NCBI GenBank assembly: GCA_024280155.1
Contig: JAJRQQ010000028.1
Coordinates: forward strand, 82,376 to 146,375
Reading direction: 5' to 3'
Source of the DNA: Bacteroidota bacterium
GTDB lineage: Bacteria > Bacteroidota > Bacteroidia > Flavobacteriales_D > Crocinitomicaceae
DNA length: 64,000 nucleotides
Positions 35,560-43,722 of this stretch are shown here, piece after piece (within the stretch, counting starts at the first letter, position 1; each line of letters opens with the position of its first letter). A program made the position numbers and the translations under genes. The notes under the pieces are model-generated. The model was not told where the DNA came from and did no database searches. It saw only the letters and a list, made by a program, of their open reading frames with translations.

Positions 35560-36950
35560 TGAGGTATTTTATTTTTACATTTGTATTGCTTCTTTGGTTT
35601 AATGCTTCTTTTGCACAAGATTCATTAACTCTCTTTAAATATGAAGAATACATCTCTTTAGTAAAAGAGCATCATCCAATTGCTTTTCAATCTTCGATCG
35701 CTTTGCAAAAAGGTGAAGCTAATTTATTAAAGTCAAAAGGTGGGTTTGATCCAAAGTTAGCTGGAAATATTCGTCAAAAATATTTTGAGGGTAAAAAATA
35801 TTACAGCCATTTAGATGCAGGATTGAAGGTGCCAACTTGGTTTGGAATTACTGTACAGGGAGGATACGGGGACAATGAGGGAGTTTTCTTGAACCCTGAA
35901 GCTAGAGTTCCAAATGATGGCTTATGGTACGCTGGTGTGACACTCAATTTAGGGAATGGACTGTTTATGGATAAAAGAAGGGCAGATTTAAAACAAGCTA
36001 AAATTTACATAAATTCTACGGATATTGAACGAAAATTAATGCTCAATCAATTGCTGTATGATGCAAGTATTGCCTATTGGGACTGGTTTAAAGCTGTTGA
36101 AAAAGTGAATGTGTATGAAAGAGGAAAAGAAACAGCATCTTTTAGATTGAGGTCTGTTATTCAAAGTGCAGAACTTGGAGACAAGGCTTTTGTGGATACT
36201 CTGAAAGCAAAAATTCAACTGCAGAATAGATTATTGGACTTGGAGCAAGCAAAACTCGATGTGTTAAATAAGAAAGCGTATTTGGAAAGTTTCTTATGGC
36301 TCGAAGGTTATGTTCCGTTGGTACTAGAAGATCACCTGATGCCAGATGCTTCAAATCTTTTTCATATGACTTCAAGATTGAGTTTTACAAATCGCATCGA
36401 TAGTTTGGTGGAGAATCATCCTGAAATGGCTTATTATAAAAACGGAATTGATATCGCTAAAATTCAGTACAGATTAAAAAAAGAAGGATTAAAACCTACA
36501 GTGCAATTAAAGTATAACCTCCTTAGTACACCAATAAATAGTAATGTTATGGGAGATTTTACTTTAGATAATTATTATTGGAGTGCGGGAGTTTCTTACC
36601 CAATATTTACACGGAAAGACAGGGGAGACTTGAAATTAGCATCTCTGAAAATACAAGAAAAGCAAAGTCAAACGGTAAATTTAAACGCAAAATTGAATTA
36701 CAAACTGAGTGCAGCATATAATTCTATCGAAAGTTTTGAAGTTCAAGTCCAACAATTTGAAAATGCCCTAGAGAATTATGAAATGCTCTTCAATGCTGAA
36801 TATGCTCTTTTTAATGTCGGAGAAAGTTCCTTATTCTTGGTGAATTTTAGAGAGCAAGAATGGATCAAAGCACAAGTTAAAATGATTGATATCTACTATC
36901 AATTGAATATATTTAAAGAAAATTTTAAACGCCAGACGGTGACTTACTAA
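35559..36950 (+). CDS. TolC-family outer-membrane protein of the ABC exporter
   Basis: 463 residues with signal peptide (1-20, ending A-S-F-A-Q). Typical of Bacteroidota TolC relatives: the beta strand region G-F-D-P-K-L-A-G-N-I-R-Q-K-Y and the repeat-2 helix N-A-E-Y-A-L-F-N-V-G-E-S-S-L-F-L-V-N. The start overlaps the adaptor stop (TAATG). It converges on the acyltransferase gene with a 4-bp overlap of the 3-prime ends. The ABC, HlyD and TolC genes form a closed three-gene unit without an evident substrate gene. Confidence 0.9.
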   Translation: MRYFIFTFVLLLWFNASFAQDSLTLFKYEEYISLVKEHHPIAFQSSIALQKGEANLLKSKGGFDPKLAGNIRQKYFEGKKYYSHLDAGLKVPTWFGITVQGGYGDNEGVFLNPEARVPNDGLWYAGVTLNLGNGLFMDKRRADLKQAKIYINSTDIERKLMLNQLLYDASIAYWDWFKAVEKVNVYERGKETASFRLRSVIQSAELGDKAFVDTLKAKIQLQNRLLDLEQAKLDVLNKKAYLESFLWLEGYVPLVLEDHLMPDASNLFHMTSRLSFTNRIDSLVENHPEMAYYKNGIDIAKIQYRLKKEGLKPTVQLKYNLLSTPINSNVMGDFTLDNYYWSAGVSYPIFTRKDRGDLKLASLKIQEKQSQTVNLNAKLNYKLSAAYNSIESFEVQVQQFENALENYEMLFNAEYALFNVGESSLFLVNFREQEWIKAQVKMIDIYYQLNIFKENFKRQTVTY

Positions 36951-38266
36951 TCTTCAAAAATAAGTTTTCGCAACATTTCTCTGTCATTCTGAAGTGATTT
37001 TACTTTATCTTCTTCATTATTCATCATGTAAATGAAATGTGCTTTCAGTGCAACATGTTTTACGTAGTAATAATAGTAGTAGGCAAACATTCCCACCAAT
37101 GGCAGTGAGATGAAGTAAATAACCTCTTCCCAAAATGAAAGTTGAAGAAAATAGTCTGTGAGGTATAGAAATCCAACATAATTCAGAGGATAGAAAACCA
37201 AACTAAGAAGAACAGCAACTGGTGCGTAATATTCAATGTCCTTTACAATTTTTGGAACTAAAATGTCGGTTAATTTGAAAGGTAAAATACTGTGAATAAA
37301 ACCATAAATAAAAAGAGGTAAACCCAAAAATATTAAAATAGTCGATTGAATCATCTGTCGATAAAACATCATAGGGCGATAGTCTCTGTCCAAAAAGTCG
37401 GGTTGAACCTCCAACTGTTTTAATTGTAAATTAATCTTGTCGTACACATATTCAATACGTTTCATTCGTGTTGGGCTAGCCACTAATATGGTATTGATTC
37501 TGTCATAGACTTCTTTGAATAAATAAACGTCTTTTTCAACTCCTTTTAGCTCAGATTCAATGTATCTTGAAGAAAGGATTTTAACTACATTATCTGCTAA
37601 TCCTTCAAATTCAACAGCATGAGATCCAATGAGTAGGTTTTCGATAGAATATTTAAAGTCTTTCGTTAATTTTTTGGAGGCTCTTCCATTGTCCAATTCA
37701 AAATCTCCAAGATAATGCAAGTGATCGATGGGGGGTCCAATATTTGCCACAACAGAACTTCTAAATTTTTCAGGTTGTAAATAAATCAACCCTATTGGAA
37801 TGATTTTTAAGTTCAATTCTCCTTGATGTCTTAATTCTGCTTCTAAAGCGATTCTAGCTGAACCTGTTTTTAATTGCCGAAGAACTCTTTCTGGAAAACT
37901 ATTGCCTTCAGGGAAGATAACTAACGTTTTTCCTTCTTCTAATAATTGAAAGCAACTTTCAAAAGAACTTTTATTGTCAACCCCTTTGGTTATAGATTCT
38001 GTTGCCCGATTAATCGGAATCAAACCCAGTGACCGTAGAAAAACGGATTTTAATTTTGTGCTAAAAAAAGTTCCTTTTGTCATGAAGTGAATAGGTTCTT
38101 TACAAATTTGACCAAGAATCCATGCATCCATTAGAGTGTTGGGGTGATTTGCAATAAGAATTCGAGGACCGTCATGGTGTAAGTTCTCAATGTGGTTCAC
38201 TTGAATTTTCTTGTAGTAAAGACGAATGCCAAACCCAATCAATATTTTTAAAAACCGATACAGCAT
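36947..38266 (-). CDS. PlsC-like 1-acylglycerol-3-phosphate acyltransferase family protein
   Basis: 439 residues. The N-terminal acyltransferase domain has N-H-P-N-T-L-M-D, with His41 and Asp47 five residues apart instead of the classic four, a spacing I believe occurs in other Bacteroidota members. The second motif is F-P-E-G-N-S-F-P-E-R. The C-terminal part has three or four membrane helices (about 300-415), longer than plain PlsC (about 240). It should acylate a glycerolipid or related acceptor at the inner membrane. It starts 17 bp after cbpM, so it may be transcribed with cbpA-cbpM. Confidence 0.82.
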   Translation of the reverse strand: MLYRFLKILIGFGIRLYYKKIQVNHIENLHHDGPRILIANHPNTLMDAWILGQICKEPIHFMTKGTFFSTKLKSVFLRSLGLIPINRATESITKGVDNKSSFESCFQLLEEGKTLVIFPEGNSFPERVLRQLKTGSARIALEAELRHQGELNLKIIPIGLIYLQPEKFRSSVVANIGPPIDHLHYLGDFELDNGRASKKLTKDFKYSIENLLIGSHAVEFEGLADNVVKILSSRYIESELKGVEKDVYLFKEVYDRINTILVASPTRMKRIEYVYDKINLQLKQLEVQPDFLDRDYRPMMFYRQMIQSTILIFLGLPLFIYGFIHSILPFKLTDILVPKIVKDIEYYAPVAVLLSLVFYPLNYVGFLYLTDYFLQLSFWEEVIYFISLPLVGMFAYYYYYYVKHVALKAHFIYMMNNEEDKVKSLQNDREMLRKLIFED

Positions 38267-38283
38267 ATTTTAATGTTCAGATT

Positions 38284-38565
38284 CTATTCGTAAATATCCA
38301 ATTTATTCTGCAAGGTGTGAATTTTTTCTTGCAATTCATCCACTTGATTCAATAAATTATTAATAATGTCTATTCCTTCAAAGTTTACATTCAAATCAAA
38401 ATGCATACGCATTAATCGTTCTACGCGCTCTATTTCTTCGGCCGTTATATGAGGTGTAGAATCAATGATTATAACTTCTATTAATTCATATTCCACCAAT
38501 GAATCAATGAATGAAGTTGGAATGTTATAGTGAACACAAATCTGTTTTGTTGATATCGTTTTCAT
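38284..38565 (-). CDS. cbpM: Chaperone modulator CbpM-like protein
   Basis: 93 residues with a MerR-like helix-turn-helix start (I-C-V-H-Y-N-I-P-T-S-F-I-D-S-L-V-E-Y-E-L-I) and C-terminal coiled coil (L-L-N-Q-V-D-E-L-Q-E-K-I). CbpM proteins bind the J domain of CbpA and inhibit its DnaK stimulation. The gene follows cbpA with a 1-bp gap, as in many bacteria. Assignment rests on the fold pattern and this pairing. Confidence 0.85.
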   Translation of the reverse strand: MKTISTKQICVHYNIPTSFIDSLVEYELIEVIIIDSTPHITAEEIERVERLMRMHFDLNVNFEGIDIINNLLNQVDELQEKIHTLQNKLDIYE

Positions 38566-38566
38566 C

Positions 38567-39457
38567 TTATCTCAATTTTGATAATTCAGTAAATAATTCT
38601 TTTTCCTTAGCTGTTAAGTTTTTTGGGATTTCAATTTTATAAGTAACGTATAAATTACCAAATCCCCCTTCTTTCTTGTAAACAGGCATTCCTTTTCCTG
38701 TTAATTTCACTTTTTCACCATTTTGAGTGCCTGGTCTTACTTTTAATTTCACTTTCTTGCCGTCTATGGTTGAAATTGTAATGTTACCACCCAAAACTGC
38801 AGTGTACAAATCAAGAGATACGTTTTTGTATAAATGACTTTTGTCACGTTTGAAAGAAGTATCATTTTTAATATTGAATTGGATGTATAAATCTCCATTT
38901 ATTCCACCTTCTATTTTTTCGCCGTGATTTTTTATTTTTATCGTTTGGTTATTTTCTACACCAGCAGGTATGTTTAAACGAATTTTCTTTCCATTTAAGG
39001 ACAATGTTTGCTTTTGTGTTTCTAAAATATCCGATAAATTCAGTGTCAAGACCGTATTGTAATCTCTCCCTTTAAATTGCCCGCGAGATTGTCTTTGTCC
39101 ACCCATTCCGCCAAACATAGAGCTGAAATAATCAGAGAAATCACTTTCATCGAAATTACTGTGGGAATTATATTGTTGATGATTGCCCTGCGAAGATCTT
39201 TGATGTTTTTGAGCTTTTTCAAATTCTTCAGCATGTTTCCAATCTTTCCCGTATTTGTCATATTTTTTACGATTTTCAGGATTACTTAAGACTTCGTTCG
39301 CTTCATTTATTTCCTTAAATTTTTCACTAGATCTTTTATCCCCCTTATTTAAGTCAGGATGGTGTTTTCGTGCAAGTTTCCGGTAAGCTTTTTTTATTTC
39401 AGCTTCAGTTGCAGATTTGTTAACGCCCAATATTTTATAATAATCTTTAAATTCCAT
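38567..39457 (-). CDS. cbpA: DnaJ-like co-chaperone CbpA
   Basis: 296 residues: J domain (1-70) with the H-P-D motif in R-K-H-H-P-D-L-N, a Gln/Ser/Gly/Phe-rich linker (about 75-135), and two C-terminal substrate-binding beta domains. There is no Cys-rich zinc domain, which separates CbpA from DnaJ. It delivers clients to DnaK. It is paired with cbpM and lies just downstream of hsp20 on the same strand, separated from it by a terminator: a small proteostasis locus. Confidence 0.93.
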   Translation of the reverse strand: MEFKDYYKILGVNKSATEAEIKKAYRKLARKHHPDLNKGDKRSSEKFKEINEANEVLSNPENRKKYDKYGKDWKHAEEFEKAQKHQRSSQGNHQQYNSHSNFDESDFSDYFSSMFGGMGGQRQSRGQFKGRDYNTVLTLNLSDILETQKQTLSLNGKKIRLNIPAGVENNQTIKIKNHGEKIEGGINGDLYIQFNIKNDTSFKRDKSHLYKNVSLDLYTAVLGGNITISTIDGKKVKLKVRPGTQNGEKVKLTGKGMPVYKKEGGFGNLYVTYKIEIPKNLTAKEKELFTELSKLR

Positions 39458-39493
39458 TTTATAATGTACTTTTTTTTATTCGGTTTACAATAA

Positions 39494-39524
39494 AATAGCC
39501 ATCTATTTTTAATAAATGGCTATT
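39494..39524 (-). terminator. Rho-independent terminator after hsp20
   Basis: Arms AATAGCCAT (39494-39502) and ATGGCTATT (39516-39524) pair perfectly; on the minus strand the hairpin is followed by TTTTA. It lies 28 bp past the hsp20 stop and before cbpA. Confidence 0.7.
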
Positions 39525-39551
39525 CTAATTCTAATGAGAAATGCTTTCCAA

Positions 39552-39989
39552 TTATAAAATCTCAATTTGTTTAATTGGTTTTGGCTTCGCTTCTTCTTTC
39601 TTTGGAATAGTAATCGATAGAATACCATTCTCATATGTTGCAGAAATTTTTTCATCCTCTACCAATTCAGGTAATGTGAACGAACGAGTGAAAGATTGAT
39701 AGCTAAATTCTCTTCGAGTTACATTTTCTCCATCAGATTCATTCTCACTCATTCTTTTTTCCGAAGATATCGTCAGAATATCATTGTTTAATTCAATGTT
39801 AAAATCTGTTTTATTGAAACCTGGTGCTGCAACTTCTACTTCAAAACTGTCTTCAGTTTCTTTAATGTTTACCGAAGGTAATGTTGTGTTTGTCTTTGAA
39901 AAATGATTTGTGTTCCAACGTTCAACTTCAGAATTGAAGAGTCTGTCAAGTAAATCAGGTAATTGGTTTTGAAATCTTACAAGTGTCAT
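39552..39989 (-). CDS. Hsp20/alpha-crystallin small heat-shock protein
   Basis: 145 residues with an alpha-crystallin domain (about 40-130): F-E-V-E-V-A-A-P-G-F-N-K-T-D-F-N-I-E, then F-T-L-P-E-L-V-E-D-E and the closing Y-E-N-G-I-L-S-I-T-I-P-K motif (A-x-x-x-n-G-v-L). The C-terminal tail has K-P-I-K-Q-I-E-I, an I-x-I-type oligomerisation motif. It holds unfolded proteins without ATP. Neighbour of cbpA-cbpM. No CIRCE-like inverted repeat seen upstream. Confidence 0.95.
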   Translation of the reverse strand: MTLVRFQNQLPDLLDRLFNSEVERWNTNHFSKTNTTLPSVNIKETEDSFEVEVAAPGFNKTDFNIELNNDILTISSEKRMSENESDGENVTRREFSYQSFTRSFTLPELVEDEKISATYENGILSITIPKKEEAKPKPIKQIEIL

Positions 39990-40110
39990 CGTTTTTTTCT
40001 TTTTTTAGTTAAACTTATTTTTAATATCGACTTTCCTTTTTCAAAGCTTATACCAGTCTTAAAATACTGACGTATAGTCATTTGAAGACGGGTTCTACTG
40101 ACGTTTTTTC

Positions 40111-41400
40111 ATGTTATTCAATTTTGTACTGACAAAAAAACAGAATTTGTTTCTCGTGTATAATTCCACGGCACGTAAAATATATTTACATTTGTTCGTG
40201 CAAGAAAAATATGTTACATATCTCAATTCCAACAATGGAAAAGCAATTTTAGCTTTTGAATCAGTTGATTCTTTATTCGTGAACTCTGCAAACTCACTTG
40301 ATGCTATTCAAAATTTCATTGATAAACACAAGGGGAAGTACATATTTGTGGCATTGAGCTATGATTTGAAAAATGATATTGAACTCTTGCATTCAAAGAA
40401 TTTGAACAAACTGAAGTTTCCAAAAGCCATTCTTTGGGTAGCAAAAAATGTTGTGAAATTTAACGAAGACCTGTATGAATTTATTTCTGGTGAAGAGTGT
40501 TTAGAGAATATTCAATTGGTTCAGTCATTCCTCAAGGAAAGCAATCAAAAAAAATATCCTCCACTAAATATTGAATTTAAAAATCGAATTTCTTTTGATG
40601 ATTATGTTAAAAACGTCAATCAACTTAAAGAAGAGATTCAACAAGGGAATATATACGAAGTAAATTATTGCCAAGAATTTTATGCCGAGAATGTGGAATT
40701 AACAAATCCATTGGATGTTTATTTTAAATTGAATCAAATTACAAAAGCACCTTATTCAACTTATTTTAGAGCAGAAGAATTTTCCATTTTCAGCGGTTCA
40801 CCAGAATTGTATTTGAATAAAAAAGAAAATGTGATTAAGTCTTCGCCGATTAAAGGGACACGTAAACGTGGAAAGAATAGGGAAGAGGATGAACGTATGA
40901 AAGTGGAATTGAAAAATGATTTGAAAGAACAAGCAGAGAATGTGATGATTGTAGATTTGGTGCGGAATGATTTATCGAGAATAGCCCAAAAAAAATCTGT
41001 AAAAGTGGACGAACTCATGGGGATTTATTCTTTCGAAACTGTTCATCAAATGATTTCAACCATTTCTTGTCGTGTAGATGATGAGATTTTATTCTCTGAT
41101 ATTCTTCGAGCAACTTTTCCAATGGGGTCGATGACTGGTGCTCCAAAAATCAGTGCAATGCTACTTATTGAGAAACACGAAGCTTTCCAACGAGGAATTT
41201 ATTCAGGTTCTATTGGTTATATCTCCCCAAACGGTGATTTTGATTTTAATGTTGTAATACGGTCATTAATTTATAATGCGAAAGAAAAATATCTTTCATG
41301 TCCAGTGGGGGGTGCGATCACCATCAATGCCAATGCTGGAAGTGAATTCAAGGAGTGTAATGTGAAAGTAAAAGGCATTTTAGACCAAATGAATGCATAG
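40111..41400 (+). CDS. pabB: Aminodeoxychorismate synthase component I
   Basis: 429 residues of the chorismate-binding family. It converts chorismate to aminodeoxychorismate for folate synthesis with a PabA glutaminase. Motifs: E-V-N-Y-C-Q, F-S-G-S-P-E-L-Y, P-I-K-G-T-R-K-R-G (the P-I-K-G-T form is typical of PabB), L-V-R-N-D-L, M-G-S-M-T-G-A-P-K and Y-S-G-S-I-G-Y-I. The true start is uncertain: there is no Met after residue 1 in the poorly conserved N-terminus, and TTG/GTG codons near residues 30-32 are alternatives. It overlaps tilS by 8 bp. Confidence 0.9.
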   Translation: MLFNFVLTKKQNLFLVYNSTARKIYLHLFVQEKYVTYLNSNNGKAILAFESVDSLFVNSANSLDAIQNFIDKHKGKYIFVALSYDLKNDIELLHSKNLNKLKFPKAILWVAKNVVKFNEDLYEFISGEECLENIQLVQSFLKESNQKKYPPLNIEFKNRISFDDYVKNVNQLKEEIQQGNIYEVNYCQEFYAENVELTNPLDVYFKLNQITKAPYSTYFRAEEFSIFSGSPELYLNKKENVIKSSPIKGTRKRGKNREEDERMKVELKNDLKEQAENVMIVDLVRNDLSRIAQKKSVKVDELMGIYSFETVHQMISTISCRVDDEILFSDILRATFPMGSMTGAPKISAMLLIEKHEAFQRGIYSGSIGYISPNGDFDFNVVIRSLIYNAKEKYLSCPVGGAITINANAGSEFKECNVKVKGILDQMNA

Positions 41401-42649
41401 AATAGAAGAACATATTAGGAAAAGATGGTCTGATTTTAAAAACGCAACTATTTTTGTGGGGTGTAGTGGAGGATTGGATTCTATCGTTTTAATCTTAATT
41501 CTTCACAAATTAAAATTCAAGATTGAAGCTTTGCACGTGAATTATCAACTTCGAGGTAAGGATTCTGAAAAAGATGCATTGTTTGTTCAGTCGTTCTGCC
41601 AAGAAAAAAATATTCCATTTCACATTAAGACCATTGATTTAGGTAAAGAGTTAATTGACGGCGGAAATTTACAAGAATTAGCAAGAAATGTTCGATACGA
41701 CTGGTTTCAATCTTTTTTATCGAAAGAAAAAAATGCATTTATTGCAGTTGCGCATCATCAAGATGATCAAATCGAAACCTTTTTCCTCAATCTTGCTCGA
41801 AAATCTGGTGTAATGGGATTGGCTGCAATGTTGGAAGAAAATCATCAAATTATTCGACCATTATTGCCTTTTTCGAAAGATGAATTACGAGAATATGCAC
41901 TTTATCAACATCTAATTTGGAGAGAAGACAAGTCAAATTCAACGAATAAATACCGAAGAAATTTTCTTAGAAATGTCATTATACCTTTATTAAATCATCA
42001 AGTTCCTCATTTAAATGAAAGTGTGTTGATTCTTGTGAAAGTAATGCAAGAGAGTCAGCAAGAATTGGAAAATTCTATCTCAATTGTTCTTCGTGAAACA
42101 AATGAGAATAAACGATTAAAAATTGAATCCTTTTTAAATTGGAATGATCTTGAAAAAGTTGAATTCTTCCGACAACTCAATCAGCCGATTGAGTTAAAAG
42201 ATGAATTGACACAAATTGCTCATTCGGAGAATGGAAAACGAATTCTACTTCAAAATCACCCAAAATATTCTGCCATAGTAAAACAAAAAGATGAGTTTCT
42301 ATTTTTGACAGAAAGAAAAGTAGCGAGTAAACCAGTATTATTGGTTGAAACAGTAAATGTTTTGCCTAAAGAATTTAATAAAACAGAAATCTATCTCGAT
42401 TTTTCTAAAATTAAAGGTAAGTTGAAACTTAGAAAATGGAAGATTGGTGACAGAATTCAACCGTTAGGCATGAAGGGTTCGAAGTTAATTTCGGATTGTA
42501 TCAAGGATGCTCACATTTCTATCGAAGAAAAATCAGATGTTCTCATTGTTCATGACGAAGAAAATATACATTGGTGTGTTGGATTGGTGATTGGTAGAAA
42601 GGCAGTTGCAAATGGAAAAACAAAAGAAATCCTAAAAATAACCACTTAA
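41393..42649 (+). CDS. tilS: tRNA(Ile)-lysidine synthase
   Basis: 418 residues. Converts the wobble cytidine of the tRNA reading AUA to lysidine, an essential step for Ile decoding. The N-terminal PP-loop S-G-G-L-D-S (about 25-30) activates the cytidine with ATP; H-V-N-Y-Q-L-R-G and A-H-H-Q-D-D-Q-I-E-T are further family motifs. The C-terminal domain contains W-K-I-G-D-R-I-Q-P-L-G-M-K-G and the I-S-I-E-E-K region. ATG overlaps the pabB end by 8 bp, so translation is probably coupled. Confidence 0.95.
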   Translation: MHRIEEHIRKRWSDFKNATIFVGCSGGLDSIVLILILHKLKFKIEALHVNYQLRGKDSEKDALFVQSFCQEKNIPFHIKTIDLGKELIDGGNLQELARNVRYDWFQSFLSKEKNAFIAVAHHQDDQIETFFLNLARKSGVMGLAAMLEENHQIIRPLLPFSKDELREYALYQHLIWREDKSNSTNKYRRNFLRNVIIPLLNHQVPHLNESVLILVKVMQESQQELENSISIVLRETNENKRLKIESFLNWNDLEKVEFFRQLNQPIELKDELTQIAHSENGKRILLQNHPKYSAIVKQKDEFLFLTERKVASKPVLLVETVNVLPKEFNKTEIYLDFSKIKGKLKLRKWKIGDRIQPLGMKGSKLISDCIKDAHISIEEKSDVLIVHDEENIHWCVGLVIGRKAVANGKTKEILKITT

Positions 42650-42676
42650 ACTCCAACACTCTAAAATTCTAAGAGC

Positions 42677-43606
42677 CTAATCAAAATACAAAAAATAAAA
42701 CGCTTCTACATTGTCCAAATATGCACCATCAAATCCTGCATTGATTATTTTTTTTGTGTAAGAATTAGCATCACCATAAATGATATCTGACCAATCTTTT
42801 TTCCAGAATTTCACCCAAATTTCATCATCGTAGCCATCATATTTCTTTTTTAACCATCCAGGGTGACCAACTCTCCAACCGTCTTGCCAATAGTATCGAT
42901 ATTTTTCAGCAGCGCCGACATTCATGTACGAAATCACCAAACGTTTTCCTCCGTCGGCTTTTGTTTTAAGTTGATTAATTTCTGTCATGGTAAATTCATT
43001 TTCATCGAAGAATAAATCCATAATCACAACATCAAAATTTGTTGCAGCAACTGCTTGAATAAAATCTTGTTTTGTGGCGTAGTTTCCCGTGCTAATCAAG
43101 TATAAGTAATTCTGAGCATCGGCTAATTTATTGATATCATTTGCATTCTCATTTACAACAGAGTCAGGGATGTAGAGGTAATCGTAATCATTCTGGGCAC
43201 GAGGAAAACAGATAAAATCTTCAGCTAAATTCTTTTGTACAGCATCTGGTACATTTGCATTGTTAGAAACATATTCAGAAACCAATATTTTAGTATGATT
43301 TTTTAATTTTCGCAGCATGGAAAGGCGTTCTTCATCGGGTGTATAATCTCCGTTGTAAAATAATTCTTCGATTCCAATTCCATCAATTGCGCCAAGATAA
43401 CGAGCGTGTTCACCGTCATTTTCATCCATGTAATTGAATGCCAATTCGGCACCATTCTGTGGGATAATAATAAAATCGGATTTGATACCACGTGCATATT
43501 CAGAAATCGCAATCACGAATTCTTGCATTTTTTCTCCTTTATTATCAGAACGTTTTTCTTTAGAGCAAGAGAATAGAAGTATGATTATTGGTAAAATGTA
43601 TTTCAT
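42677..43606 (-). CDS. GH114-type endo-alpha-1,4-polygalactosaminidase-like lipoprotein
   Basis: 309 residues with a lipoprotein signal (L-L-F-S-C, Cys15) and a TIM-barrel domain of the GH114/TIGR01370 type: V-I-M-D-L-F-F-D-E, V-I-S-Y-M-N-V-G-A-A-E-K-Y-R-Y-Y-W and, near the very end, G-F-D-G-A-Y-L-D-N-V-E-A. Members cut galactosamine-rich polymers. The protein ends only eight residues after the last conserved motif, which may be normal for this subfamily. It should sit on an outer or inner membrane. It lies downstream of a TonB receptor, 116 bp apart on the same strand; a functional link is possible but unproven. Confidence 0.8.
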   Translation of the reverse strand: MKYILPIIILLFSCSKEKRSDNKGEKMQEFVIAISEYARGIKSDFIIIPQNGAELAFNYMDENDGEHARYLGAIDGIGIEELFYNGDYTPDEERLSMLRKLKNHTKILVSEYVSNNANVPDAVQKNLAEDFICFPRAQNDYDYLYIPDSVVNENANDINKLADAQNYLYLISTGNYATKQDFIQAVAATNFDVVIMDLFFDENEFTMTEINQLKTKADGGKRLVISYMNVGAAEKYRYYWQDGWRVGHPGWLKKKYDGYDDEIWVKFWKKDWSDIIYGDANSYTKKIINAGFDGAYLDNVEAFYFLYFD

Positions 43607-43722
43607 AGTAATTTGATTAAACGTAATTTAATATGTAAATATTACATAATTAAAGATGAAATAAGCCTCAATTTATAATATGAGCTTGAATTATACCGAA
43701 CAAAAATTACTGGATCAATGAA

